Below, one piece after another: positions 47,791-56,253 of a stretch of DNA of 64,000 nucleotides. The stretch lies in contig CM031601.1 of assembly GCA_018398815.1 (NCBI GenBank), forward strand, positions 35,720,454-35,784,453. Direction: 5' to 3'. Positions within the stretch are counted from its first letter, which is position 1. Every line of letters starts with the position of its first letter. The DNA is from Conus ventricosus (lineage: Eukaryota > Mollusca > Gastropoda > Neogastropoda > Conidae). The translations under genes and the position numbers were made by a program. Under the pieces are notes generated by a model. It made no database searches. It was not told the origin of the DNA and saw nothing but the letters and a program-made list of their open reading frames with translations.

Positions 47791-48070
47791 GACGAAAAGG
47801 ACAAAACACGACGCGTTTCGACCTCTTTGGTTTTCTTCAGGCAAGACAAACAACATTGAGGACGGTAAGAACGATAAACAAGCAATTAATTAATCATCTC
47901 AAATTGGGCGCAACATGATTCAAAGTCAATTTGCACATAATCTGAGAAGATAAGTGATTGGTCGTTCTTCGTTTTCATTGAGCTGAATATTGTTTGTTTA
48001 GTCTGAAGAGGACCAATGTGGTCGAAACGCGTCGTGTTTTGTCTTGTAATTTGTTGGTCCCTTTTGTCCG
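47791..48070. mobile_element. Inverted-repeat (foldback, MITE-like) element
   Basis: The 23 bases at 47,801-47,823 (ACAAAACACGACGCGTTTCG then ACC) are the perfect reverse complement of 48,020-48,042. The arms extend imperfectly outward and inward (TCTTCAGGCAAGACAAAC at about 47,834 against GTTTGTTTAGTCTGAAGA at about 47,991). The loop is about 140 bp. No ORF. It lies in intron 1, 80-350 bp from the exon 1 donor. A non-autonomous DNA transposon is likely; target duplication not resolved. Confidence 0.7.
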
Positions 48071-48148
48071 GCGGAATGATTATGATTTCTAAATTCAATC
48101 CCAGTTTCCGAACAAATAGCTCCTCAACAACAATTTTACCACACTTAC

Positions 48149-48345
48149 GATTAGAGCCACACAAAGGGCCTTAACCCCGTCTGGCCCCAGCAGGTGATGA
48201 GTCAGCACCAGGCGGTCACGTGTCAGGTTGCGCAACACGTGACTGTTAGGGGTCACTTTCAACTTCCTACACATGCGCACGTACATCTTCTGACTGTGAC
48301 TTCCAGTCAGGCTCTTCTGGGACTGGTCCAAGTCGTCATCGACGG
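48149..48345 (-). CDS. LRRC74-like: LRRC74-like LRR protein, first exon found
   Basis: 197 bp between acceptor TGCTCTGTCTAG|CC and donor CTAATC|GTAAGT. After two leading bases it encodes 65 residues, VDDDLDQSQKSLTGSHSQKM, YVRMCRKLKVTPNSHVLRNL, TRDRLVLTHHLLGPDGVKAL, CVALI, ending in phase 0. The run C-R-K-L-x-V-x-P-x-S-x-x-L-R-N-L, then LVLTHHLLGPDGVKALxxAL, corresponds to the N-terminal entry into the LRR domain of LRRC74A/B. Upstream exon(s) with the start codon are not recognised. LRRC74 function is poorly known; the fold suggests a protein-binding scaffold. The five exons found give about 178 residues of a protein that is normally over 400. Confidence 0.8.
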
Positions 48346-48410
48346 CTAGACAGAGCACAAAGTGAACAACCGTGCTGGTTTATACAAACCACCACGAACT
48401 TGACAGAATT

Positions 48411-48448
<38 letters not shown>

Positions 48449-48520
48449 CCTATATCTATATCCATCTATCTATATCTGTCTATCTATCTTCGGTTCGAAT
48501 ATATAGATAGATATATATAT
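48346..48520. other. Spacer with (CA)n and (TATC/GATA) runs
   Basis: (CA)n at 48,415-48,446, then TATC and AT-rich repeats up to the retrozyme-like element. No gene. Confidence 0.8.
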
Positions 48521-48736
48521 ATATAATGCTGAACAATTAAGTAGTGGGGGAAAACAAGTGCAGGCTAACAATTCTTCAGTCATTATAGTAATGACTTGGC
48601 AAAGATTTGAACTTTTAGAAGAAAAAAAAATTGAAGTTGAAGAAAATGGGGGAATATATTATAAATATGAGAAACCCTTTACTAGCTGCATGAAGAAACC
48701 ATCGTAATCCCTCTCGAAGGCACATCTATTTGTATT

Positions 48737-48789
48737 GCCTGCTCCTAGGCCTTTCGTCCACTGGATCGGACTCATCAGGGAGAGACGGC
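48737..48789 (-). ncRNA. Hammerhead ribozyme, copy 1
   Basis: Minus strand: helix I 5' strand GCC-GTCT-CTCC, then core CTGATGA, helix II GTCC-GATCCAGT-GGAC (4 bp, 8-nt loop), then GAAA, then AGGCCT followed by A and helix I 3' strand GGAG-CA-GGC. All invariant core bases (CUGAUGA, GAAA, U-H at the cleavage point) are present. Predicted cleavage falls after A in CCTA|GGAG, between 48,746 and 48,745. Helix III is just the palindrome AGGCCU without loop, so activity would be expected from a dimeric fold, as in other type I hammerheads with tiny helix III. Confidence 0.88.
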
Positions 48790-49398
48790 TGATTGTGTCT
48801 GCGCTCTTGGTGTCAAATAGAGACACACAACAGTCCATAATTCTGTGGTGTTCTCACCACCAAGGGTTCAAAAAAGAATCCAACAGCACCCCCGAAGCAG
48901 CCAGCGAAGGGTAGTAAAATGGAACAAAACGAAAGTGTGGAGAGGAAAAAAGTTGCTGAAAAACTAAAAGAATTATGCAAACAGTAGAAGATGTAGGAGA
49001 CAATCTTTAAGCCTATGCTTGAGGATCTATTCAAGGATGCAAGGGAGATCGAAAGATGTGGAACAGTCCGAGTGGTCAGCTCTGCTGTTCAATAACCCAA
49101 GCATTGTAAGTGGCTAAGAATTGTACAGAACAACCTTTACTTGGATCTCCTAAGAGATGCAATCTCCCACTGATTGACCAAACAATATAATGCTGAACAA
49201 TTAAGTAGTGGGGAGAAACAAGTGCAGGCTAACAATTCTTCAGTCATTATAGTAATGACTTGGCAAAGATTTCAACTTTTAGAGAGAAAAAATTGAAGTT
49301 GAAGAAAATGGGGGAATATATTATAAATATGAGAAACCCTTCACTAGCTGCATGAAGAAACCATCGTAATCCCTCTCGAAGGCACATCTATTTGTATT

Positions 49399-49451
49399 GT
49401 CTGCTCCTAGGCCTTTCGTCCGCTGGATCGGACTCATCAGGGAGACACGGC
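49399..49451 (-). ncRNA. Hammerhead ribozyme, copy 2
   Basis: Same layout as copy 1: CTCC-CTGATGA-GTCC-GATCCAGC-GGAC-GAAA-GGCCTA|GGAG. Differences are a T/C change in loop II, T/G in the helix I internal loop, and G/A in the outer helix I (GAC against GCC). The core is untouched. Predicted cleavage lies between 49,408 and 49,407, 662 bases from the copy 1 site; that distance is the expected monomer length. Confidence 0.88.
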
Positions 49452-49599
49452 TGATTGTGTCTGCGCTCTTGGTGTCAAATAGAGACACACAACAGTCCAT
49501 AATTCTGTGGTGTTCTCACCACCAAGGGTTCAAAAAAGAATCCAACAGCACCCCCGAAGCAGCCAGCGAATATATATGGATACAAAGAAAGAAAGATAG

Positions 49600-49639
49600 C
49601 TACCTATCGTAGCTAGGTAGCTAGCTAGCTAGGTAGATG

Positions 49640-49717
<78 letters not shown>

Positions 49718-49764
49718 CAGACAGATAGACAGAGAGATAGATAGATGTGTATGCGCACACATAT

Positions 49765-49820
<56 letters not shown>

Positions 49821-49886
49821 TTAGATAGTTAGATAGTTAGATAGATAGATACAGATAGATAGATAGACAGGCAGACACATAGACTA

Positions 49887-49938
<52 letters not shown>

Positions 49939-50018
49939 GGTAAGGTAATGTTGCTTATAGCCCAGCCGACCGCAAAGGGCCATATCGGAGCTGTCACCAC
50001 GTTGAGTCAGCTCACAAG

Positions 50019-50113
<95 letters not shown>

Positions 50114-50120
50114 CACATTT
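49600..50120. repeat. (GATA)n followed by (CA)n microsatellites
   Basis: (TAGA/GATA)n at 49,631-49,745, 49,768-49,860 and 49,888-49,935; (CA)n with GCAC at 50,021-50,117. A short unique piece at 49,936-50,020 separates them. Confidence 0.97.
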
Positions 50121-50149
50121 TTCACACATCTCTTTAAAATACATCTTCT

Positions 50150-50389
50150 AAATAAAAAACCACTACGTTAAAAATCTTTCGTCTATAAAATCTTAGATCA
50201 GATGAAAAATGTTAAAAACCAAAGATCACATCTCTGAACAGGGTTTTCATGGAGACTGCTGTAAAGTGTTTACACCTCCCATCGTGCAAGTCCCAACACT
50301 CTAAAAGAATATGTTTCACTGTGAGTGGTACGTGACACGGAATGCACCACGGAGCTTCTTCACCTTTTAAAAGATAAGAATGGGTGTAA
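50150..50389 (-). pseudogene. I-type LINE ORF2 C-terminal tail (downstream of the SINE insertion)
   Basis: Minus strand reads HSYLLKGEEAPWCIPCHVPL, then TVKHILLECWDLHDGRC, then TLFRDV. The C-x2-C-x7-H-x4-C motif with PLTVKHILLEC is the usual end of ORF2 in RNase H-bearing LINEs. It is the continuation of the ORF at 51,226-53,687, separated from it by the SINE-like insertion. A stop follows within this stretch. Confidence 0.8.
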
Positions 50390-51217
50390 TAGCGTCGCGG
50401 ACTCCCGGCTGGGAGGTCGCGGGTTCGATTTCCATCAGAGGCATGTGCGATTTTTCTGCTCCGATCGCCTCCTACCCAGAGTTGAGTTTGCTACGGGCTC
50501 AGTTGGGAAGACTGGGACCACACAGTCGAGTTTCATCCACTCAATGGATGCGTCTCTGACAGTGTTGCTCAAATTTCCTGACCAACACTGCAGGTGTCTG
50601 TATCTCACGGGCCTGGTTGACGCCGGGATATATTATGAAAGGAAGCGTAGAGTACAGCCCTGTCATGCAGTCTCAGACCGAAATGGAAATCCGCAGCATC
50701 ATATTAATCATCCTCTTTCTCATCGATCAGTATAAAAAGAAGTCTCAAATTCTGTGGTCCTTCATACCCTGCTCTCATGGTGACCTCAGTTTCGATGACT
50801 TCTCCACGTCTGTAGCCTTGGTTTGATTCCGTCGGGGTCACCGGTATCGGCGAGTCCATGGGGGCTGTCGTTGGACGGACGTGGTGGCGCCCTCTGGAGG
50901 GAGAGCTCACTCATGCCGGCTCCGCGACTAAGCAATTATTGTCGTCAGTAGGGGGCTTAGTAGGTGGAGTCCTGCTTATGTTGGATCAGAACAGGCGCCA
51001 CTGAACACCACCGAAGTGACTCGACGGCAGTGCAGTGTCTCCTCCGGTGGGTTGTCTCTTGACGACTTGACATTGACTGCTCCTGTGGATTGCCGGTGCC
51101 GGGGCTGCGGTGGAACTGACCAGACTGTGGCTGTGGACGGAGTGTCGAGACGAGCGGCGTGGGTGCAATGCCACTCAGGTGGCACAGAAGATGGGACAAC
51201 GAAAAAAAAAAAGGGGG
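50390..51217 (+). mobile_element. tRNA-derived SINE-like insertion, 828 bp, with 8-bp target duplication
   Basis: The head has an A-box-like TAGCGTCGCGG (50,390) and a B box GGTTCGATTTCC (about 50,421), the spacing of a tRNA promoter for RNA polymerase III. It ends in an A-rich tail (ACGAAAAAAAAAAAGG, 51,199-51,213). GGGTGTAA flanks it at 50,382-50,389 and 51,218-51,225. Removing the insert restores the LINE reading GHSFYTHSYLLK. It is long for a SINE and may be a composite with a non-tRNA body. No ORF. Confidence 0.75.
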
Positions 51218-51225
51218 GGGTGTAA

Positions 51226-53687
51226 AACGAGTGGCCTATAAGCAAACGGCACAAGACTGCTTCCTCTTTACGGCCGCCTCGGGAACATAGTAAAAACTCT
51301 TTCAGGTTTGGACGGATTTTAAATAGTTTGTTATCCGTCTGCGAGTTCCATTCCTCTTACCAGAGGTCTTTGACATATGCCTGTGTTTGGGGTTTCAGAT
51401 CAGTGTGAGGAATAGACAATCTGCTCAACTTTTCCTTTGTGGTGCTCTTGGCAGGTTGATCGACCACCTCGTTGCCTCGAATGCCCGCTCACATGGCTGG
51501 GAACCCAAGCAAAAACTATGCTGTATCCATCTGATTTCAGAGAGGTGTACAGTTCGAAAACTTTCAGCCGCTGAGGGTGCTTGAGATTACGGCCGGCAAT
51601 GGCCTCCAAAGCAGAAAGGGAGTCTGATAAAATGAGCAAATCTTTATGTTTGGATTTACAGACCATTTTAAGAGCCAGGACCAAGGCTACCGGCTCAGCA
51701 GTGTAGATGGAGCTATCGGTGGGAATATGTTTAGTACATCTACTGCACAAAACACAGCAGAGGCAACTCGGTCCTCAGATTTGGAACCGTCAGTGAAATT
51801 TCTTTTGAAGGAAGGAGACTTTGAACACAGTTCAGCAAAAAGGGACTTGTATGCCAAGGAACTAGTGGAATCTTTCCGCTGCGAGACTAAATCAAACCGG
51901 ATCTCTGGAGTGAAGCAAGTCCATGGATGGTCATCAGGAAACTTGGATAAATCACAAACTACTCCTAGGTCTATATCTGCTTTGTTCAAATGGGGAAGAG
52001 GACGAATTCCCAGGGTGGAATGGAACTGGGGTGGTCATCGAATTTCTTTAGGAACTTGGGGTCAAAATGACTGTAGTCATATGCAGGGTTTTGAAGTTCA
52101 GAAGAGAGATTCAGACAGTGGTTCAAGACAAGTTTCAATCGACGATTTGATAGGGATGGTTCTCCTGCCTCAGCATACAGGCTATAAACAGGTGTGGTGC
52201 AGAATGCACTCAGACACAATCGAAGCCCTTGATGGTAGATAGGATCTAGACTTTTCAGGTAGGATGGTCTGGCCGAGCCATACACTACACACCCATAGTC
52301 CAGTTTGGAGCGGATCAGAGCCCTGTAAAGATGGAGGGGAGTTTTCCTGTCAGCGCCCCAATCGGTGTGTGTCACAACTCGCTGAATGTTCAGTGCTTTC
52401 TGACATGCAGTTTTTAAGTGTTGGATATGACTTTTAAAGTTCAGTTTCTGATTTTTTAAAATAACACCCAGAAATTTGGTTTCTTTCACAGCTGGAATGG
52501 TGGACTTGCCCAGACGAATCTCAGGATCAGTAAAAAAAATAAAATAAAAAAAAACCTGACGAAAACTGTGAAAATGGATTGACTGAGTTTTGATGCTTGA
52601 AAACGTAAACCTGTATTCCTCGGCCCACTGTTGAATCTTATTCACACAAAGTTGAAGTCGACGCTGTACGGTGGCGTAAGAGGCTCCAACTGCGCACAGT
52701 GCGAAGTCAACAAACAGAGAGGACTCAGAACCCTGGTATAACGATTTAACAATGTCGTTAATTTTCATGCTGAAGAGAGCAAGAGAAAGAATGCTCCCTT
52801 GAGGTACACCAAACTCTTGCCCATGAATGTCAGACAGCATGGTGCCAGTACGGACCTGGAACTGCCGATCAGCTAGAAAGTTTTGAATAAATGACCACGA
52901 AAACCAAGTTTATGAAGATCCATAAGGATTCCATATCTCCAGGTGGTGTCGAACGCTTTTTCTAGATAAAAAAGATTGCAACCACATGTTGGTTTCCAGA
53001 CTGACCAAATGGTCAACTGTCGAGTGGTACTTCCGGAACCCGCACTGTTCACTGGCTAAAAGGCCATCGGTTTTCAGCTTGCACATCAGTCCGGAGTTGA
53101 CCATTTTTTCCGTTAGCTTACAGAGGCAGCTAGTCGGAGCTATTGGACGATAGTTTGAAGGACTGGTAAGGCCTTTTCCTGGATTGGAATGATCAGGGCT
53201 TTCTGTGGTCCAGATATGGTTGTAAACTTTGAGAAGGGTCTGGAGACAGTTTTCTGGGAGATGTTTTAAAACTTGATAATGAGTATCATCCAGGCCAGGG
53301 GCAGAATCTTTGCAGGTTTGCAGAGCTCATTTCAGATCATCGACTGAAAAAGGTAGATTGTAGGCTTTAGAGTTGTCTGATGTGAAATTGTATGAAGAAT
53401 TTTCCCTGAGTTCTTATTTTTGGTAAAAAGGCTGCAGATTTACTTGAAGATGATTTCTGTTGAATGGTGTGGAGGCCAGAGATTGGCAACAGCTTGTTTG
53501 TCAGTTATCATAGTATCGAAAAGTTTCAGATGATGAACTGACGGGTTGGTGTTCTTCCCTTTAATTTTCATGATTATGTTCCAGACTTTTTTCTTGGATG
53601 ATTTAGATATCAGCCCGAAGCAGAAGTTTCTCCAAGACTGACGTTTACTGAAATTAAAAGTGTGTCTAGTTTTAGCACGGAGTTTTT
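51226..53687 (-). pseudogene. I-type LINE ORF2: reverse transcriptase and RNase H, decayed
   Basis: In minus-strand order: linker (SKSSKKKVWNIIMKIKGKNT, about 53,570), RT N-part (SEQCGFRKYHSTVDHLVSLE, about 53,030), RT core with GVPQGSILS (about 52,810), SSLFVDFALCA (about 52,710), KETKFLGVILKNQKLNFKSH, SKLDYGCVVYGSA, then RNase H (RNFTDGSKSEDRVASAVF, about 51,780; TAEPVALVLAL; LILSDSLSALEAI; FAWVPSHV). Stops and shifts interrupt it at several points. The catalytic FxDD box reads FVDF, one Asp short, in an otherwise intact frame. RT followed by RNase H and a CCHC-bearing ORF1 fit the I superfamily. Not functional. Confidence 0.88.
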
Positions 53688-53787
53688 NNNNNNNNNNNNN
53701 NNNNNNNNNNNNNNNNNNNNNNNNNNNNNNNNNNNNNNNNNNNNNNNNNNNNNNNNNNNNNNNNNNNNNNNNNNNNNNNNNNNNNNN
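53688..53787. other. Scaffold gap, 100 N
   Basis: Exactly 100 ambiguous bases, the customary placeholder for a gap of unknown size. The I-type LINE is on both sides, so the missing piece probably includes LINE sequence. Confidence 0.99.
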
Positions 53788-53985
53788 GATCGGCTCGAGC
53801 GTTGGGACCTGAAGGTCTTTGGAATACCCGACGCTGAGCCCGCTTGCGTACTTTTGAGACTTGTTGACAGTCAGAATTGAACCAAGGTGTTTTAGGCAGT
53901 TGGAGTTTATCGGAGGACATCGGAATACAGGTTTTTGCATACTTTATCAAAGCATTGGTTAGAGATTCTGCTGGGTCTGGACTTT
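53788..53985 (-). pseudogene. I-type LINE fragment between endonuclease and RT
   Basis: Minus strand reads LTNALIKYAKTCIPMSSDKL, then PWFNSDCQQVSKVRKRAQRR, the linker typical after the endonuclease (PWWNxxCxxxxxxRxxA). The endonuclease itself is not found: right at its expected place lies the tail of another LINE. Confidence 0.7.
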
Positions 53986-54212
53986 GAAGACCGAGAGTGC
54001 CCTTGTGGTGAGGGACCAATGACAACTGACCACATCCTTCAAGTCTGTACGACGTATGCAGCATCCAGGAGAAAGTACTGGCCAACACCGACAGCAGTGG
54101 AAGCCAAGCTGTACGGCACCCTGGAGGAGCTGCGACGGACGGCAGCCTTCATCGAGGGCACCGGGCTGCTCATCTAACGGGATGGCGAACGAGGAAGAAG
54201 AAGAAGAAGACC
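53968..54212 (+). mobile_element. 3' tail of a second LINE, opposite orientation
   Basis: The plus strand encodes GLDFEDRECPCGEGPMTTDH, ILQVCTTYAASRRKYWP, then KLYGTLEELRRTAAFIEGTG, stop at about 54,175, followed by GGCGAACGAGGAAGAAGAAG. The C-P-C-G...TxxHxLQxC motif plus (GAA)n tail is a LINE ORF2 end with its 3' terminus. Only the last ~80 codons are present. Junctions lie near 53,985 and 54,212; the exact overlap is uncertain. Confidence 0.7.
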
Positions 54213-54969
54213 GACTAGCCAGAACCTGCTTCCGTGCCTCTAAAAATGAGATTTTGTTTTCTGTTTTAACTTTTTGTATGTTAGCTTCCTGGATCCAAAC
54301 TGGACAGTTGCGTGAAGAGGTGGGGTGGTTGCCATCGCAGTTTGCACAATGAGCCGGATCTCTACACGGCCCATCATGGGCAAACATCACACACCCCAGA
54401 ACAACGACCTTTGACGTGCCCAAACTTCTGGCTCTTGAAGCACTGCATCGGAGACGGGATATAAAGTTGGACACGCAATTCAAATAACTCACTTTGAGAC
54501 TTGGGCAATGAAGGGGTACAGAATGTCAAAAGGGGGTGTTGGTGGGCACTCGTTCTGACCTTTTCGAACTGTCACCCTATGCACGTCTATCACACCTTGG
54601 GATGCTATTCCCTTTCGATTTCTGTCTCCGAACACCTCTGAGTTTTGGGGCATCGAATGCTCTGTTGGGGACGAATTTAACTGTTTATGGGCAGTCACCC
54701 GATTTATCTGTCCTCTAGCCTTGTGGCCCTCAGCAGTTTATTCAGATTGTTCTTCGACTTGCACTGAAAAAGGGAATGAACCCGTTCTTAGCCTTTTCAC
54801 CGACTGAAGGTCGCCTGATATTCCTTGGAACCCCTTTTTCTGACTGCGAAAGGTTCAGAGCTGAAATGGATTTTCCTGCTCTGTTCCCTTCAATCACAAG
54901 CCAGGAAGCCCAGATTTTGTCCTGTCTTTGTTTCAATGTCAGAGTCGCTGTCGAATAAAAACCCTTCAA
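54213..54969 (-). pseudogene. I-type LINE ORF1 (RNA-binding, CCHC), frame-broken
   Basis: From the N-terminus (minus strand): WASWLVIEGNRAGKSISALN, GVPRNIRRPSVGEKAKNG (about 54,770-54,910), QGVIDVHRVTVRKG (about 54,590), SPMQCF..KFGHVKG (about 54,400-54,450), then CRDPAHCANCDGNHPTSSRN, CPVWIQEANIQKVKTENKIS, FLEARKQV. FLVIEG, VxVRKG and CCHC knuckles are hallmarks of I/Jockey ORF1 proteins, which coat LINE RNA. At least two frameshifts separate the pieces. The 3' end is cut by the second LINE's tail. Confidence 0.8.
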
Positions 54970-56250
54970 TATAGAGGCTACTGTTTTCCCTTTTCTTTGG
55001 GGGGTTGGGGGGGGGGGGGTGTTAAAAAAAGCTATTTTTTCATGTGTTTTAATTTCGTTTTCTCCTTACCACCGCACGGAGACCAGGATGCCAGGGCCAA
55101 GAGTCCTGTCTTGCCCTTTCCAGGTTTCAGAAGAGAAAATACGACAACAGGAGCCAACCAACCCTGTCCCCCCTGATCATGCTCAACTCCCGGGGTCAGA
55201 GAGCTGAGCACTGCAGGGGTTGCCTTGGCCAGCCGGGAACTGCCTGTTTGACCGCCTACGCGGGTAGCCGATTGGCACTGCCCTCTCAATACCAGGATCT
55301 CATTCCCTCCATCACAGGTCGCACCACAGACGCGGTGGATCTAGAAGAACCGGAGAGAAAATGAATGTTGAAAAGAGACTTGAAGGGGAGACGAACATAG
55401 AAAAGAGCCCAAATAAGAAAGGCAGAAGATAAGAAGGAAAAATGTGGGTCACTATTTTCTTAGGGCCTAACCCTTAGTCTTTCTGTCATGGGAGGCATCA
55501 GTTTCCCACCACAAGTGCTTAGACCAGTCAGCAACTTGGCTATACAGGCTAGAAGCGTTAAAAACAACTAGCCCTCTAGTCGAGTACTGATGCCCCGTAG
55601 CAAAGCAAGCCTCCCACCCCGGCAAGGTTGCACCCCCCCCCTCCCCCGGGGGGGATAATCGATAGATAGATAGACAGAAAGATAGATAGATAGATAGATA
55701 GTAGATTAGATAGATGATAGATAGATAGATGACAGATATTTGTACACACACACACCACACACACCCAACACACCACACACACACTTACTTTCGATTAAAA
55801 ATCACCACTCTCTTCTCTCTCTCTGGCTTCACTGGTGGCGACAGACGCGCTTCAATCACTGTCCCGAATATTCGGATATTCTATGTGATTCACGGAATGG
55901 AGTGCTTAAATTTTTACACGCTATGATTCTTTTAGTTCAGTACTTGCACCTCTGAAAGCGTGGTGCTTCTACTGAGCGCACAAAGCGCACAAAGTGGAAT
56001 ATTCTAGTCTATTTGGTTGTGATTATGTGTGTTCCCGCTTTATGTGCCGTCACTGACCACGCAGCGCGAGCCAGCAAGCCAACAGCATGTAACGCGCAGA
56101 AGGTAGGAAGGAGGCCAGCGCACAGCTGAAATGCTTTGTACTATGTAGCTGACCGGCAAGACTGTGCCGCATGGCGGCGTGAAGAGACTGACTGAGTGAT
56201 ACTCTGTATTATTGTGTTTTTGTTTCAGTGTCGTATTAACCATGTAAACA
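54970..56250. other. Non-coding spacer with short microsatellites
   Basis: It probably includes the I-type LINE 5' UTR (to about 55,400). GATA-type repeats at 55,659-55,735 and CA/CACC repeats at 55,743-55,785 follow. C and G runs near 55,010 and 55,630 are low complexity. The end (56,040-56,250) may be the 5' UTR of the next LINE. No gene was recognised. Confidence 0.5.
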
Positions 56251-56253
56251 ACC

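Larger units (their letters stand above)
48521..49570 (-). mobile_element. Retrozyme-like element: two direct repeats, each with a hammerhead ribozyme
   Basis: Direct repeats of about 388 and 386 bp (48,521-48,908 and 49,185-49,570; start ATAATGCTGAACAATTAAG, end GCCAGCGAA) flank a 276-bp middle without a long ORF. By eye the repeats differ at only about a dozen positions. Each contains, on the minus strand, a complete hammerhead core. The repeat-middle-repeat layout and small size match retrozymes, non-autonomous retroelements described in plants and, as related Penelope-linked forms, in metazoans including molluscs. It sits in an AT-dinucleotide tract (ATATAT on both sides), so a target duplication cannot be read. 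Short false frames across the repeats should be ignored. Confidence 0.85.

Noticed and set aside
48813..49612. ORFs of ~70 codons within the direct repeats
   Set aside because: They differ in strand and frame between the two repeat copies and overlap the ribozymes; the element is better explained as non-coding.
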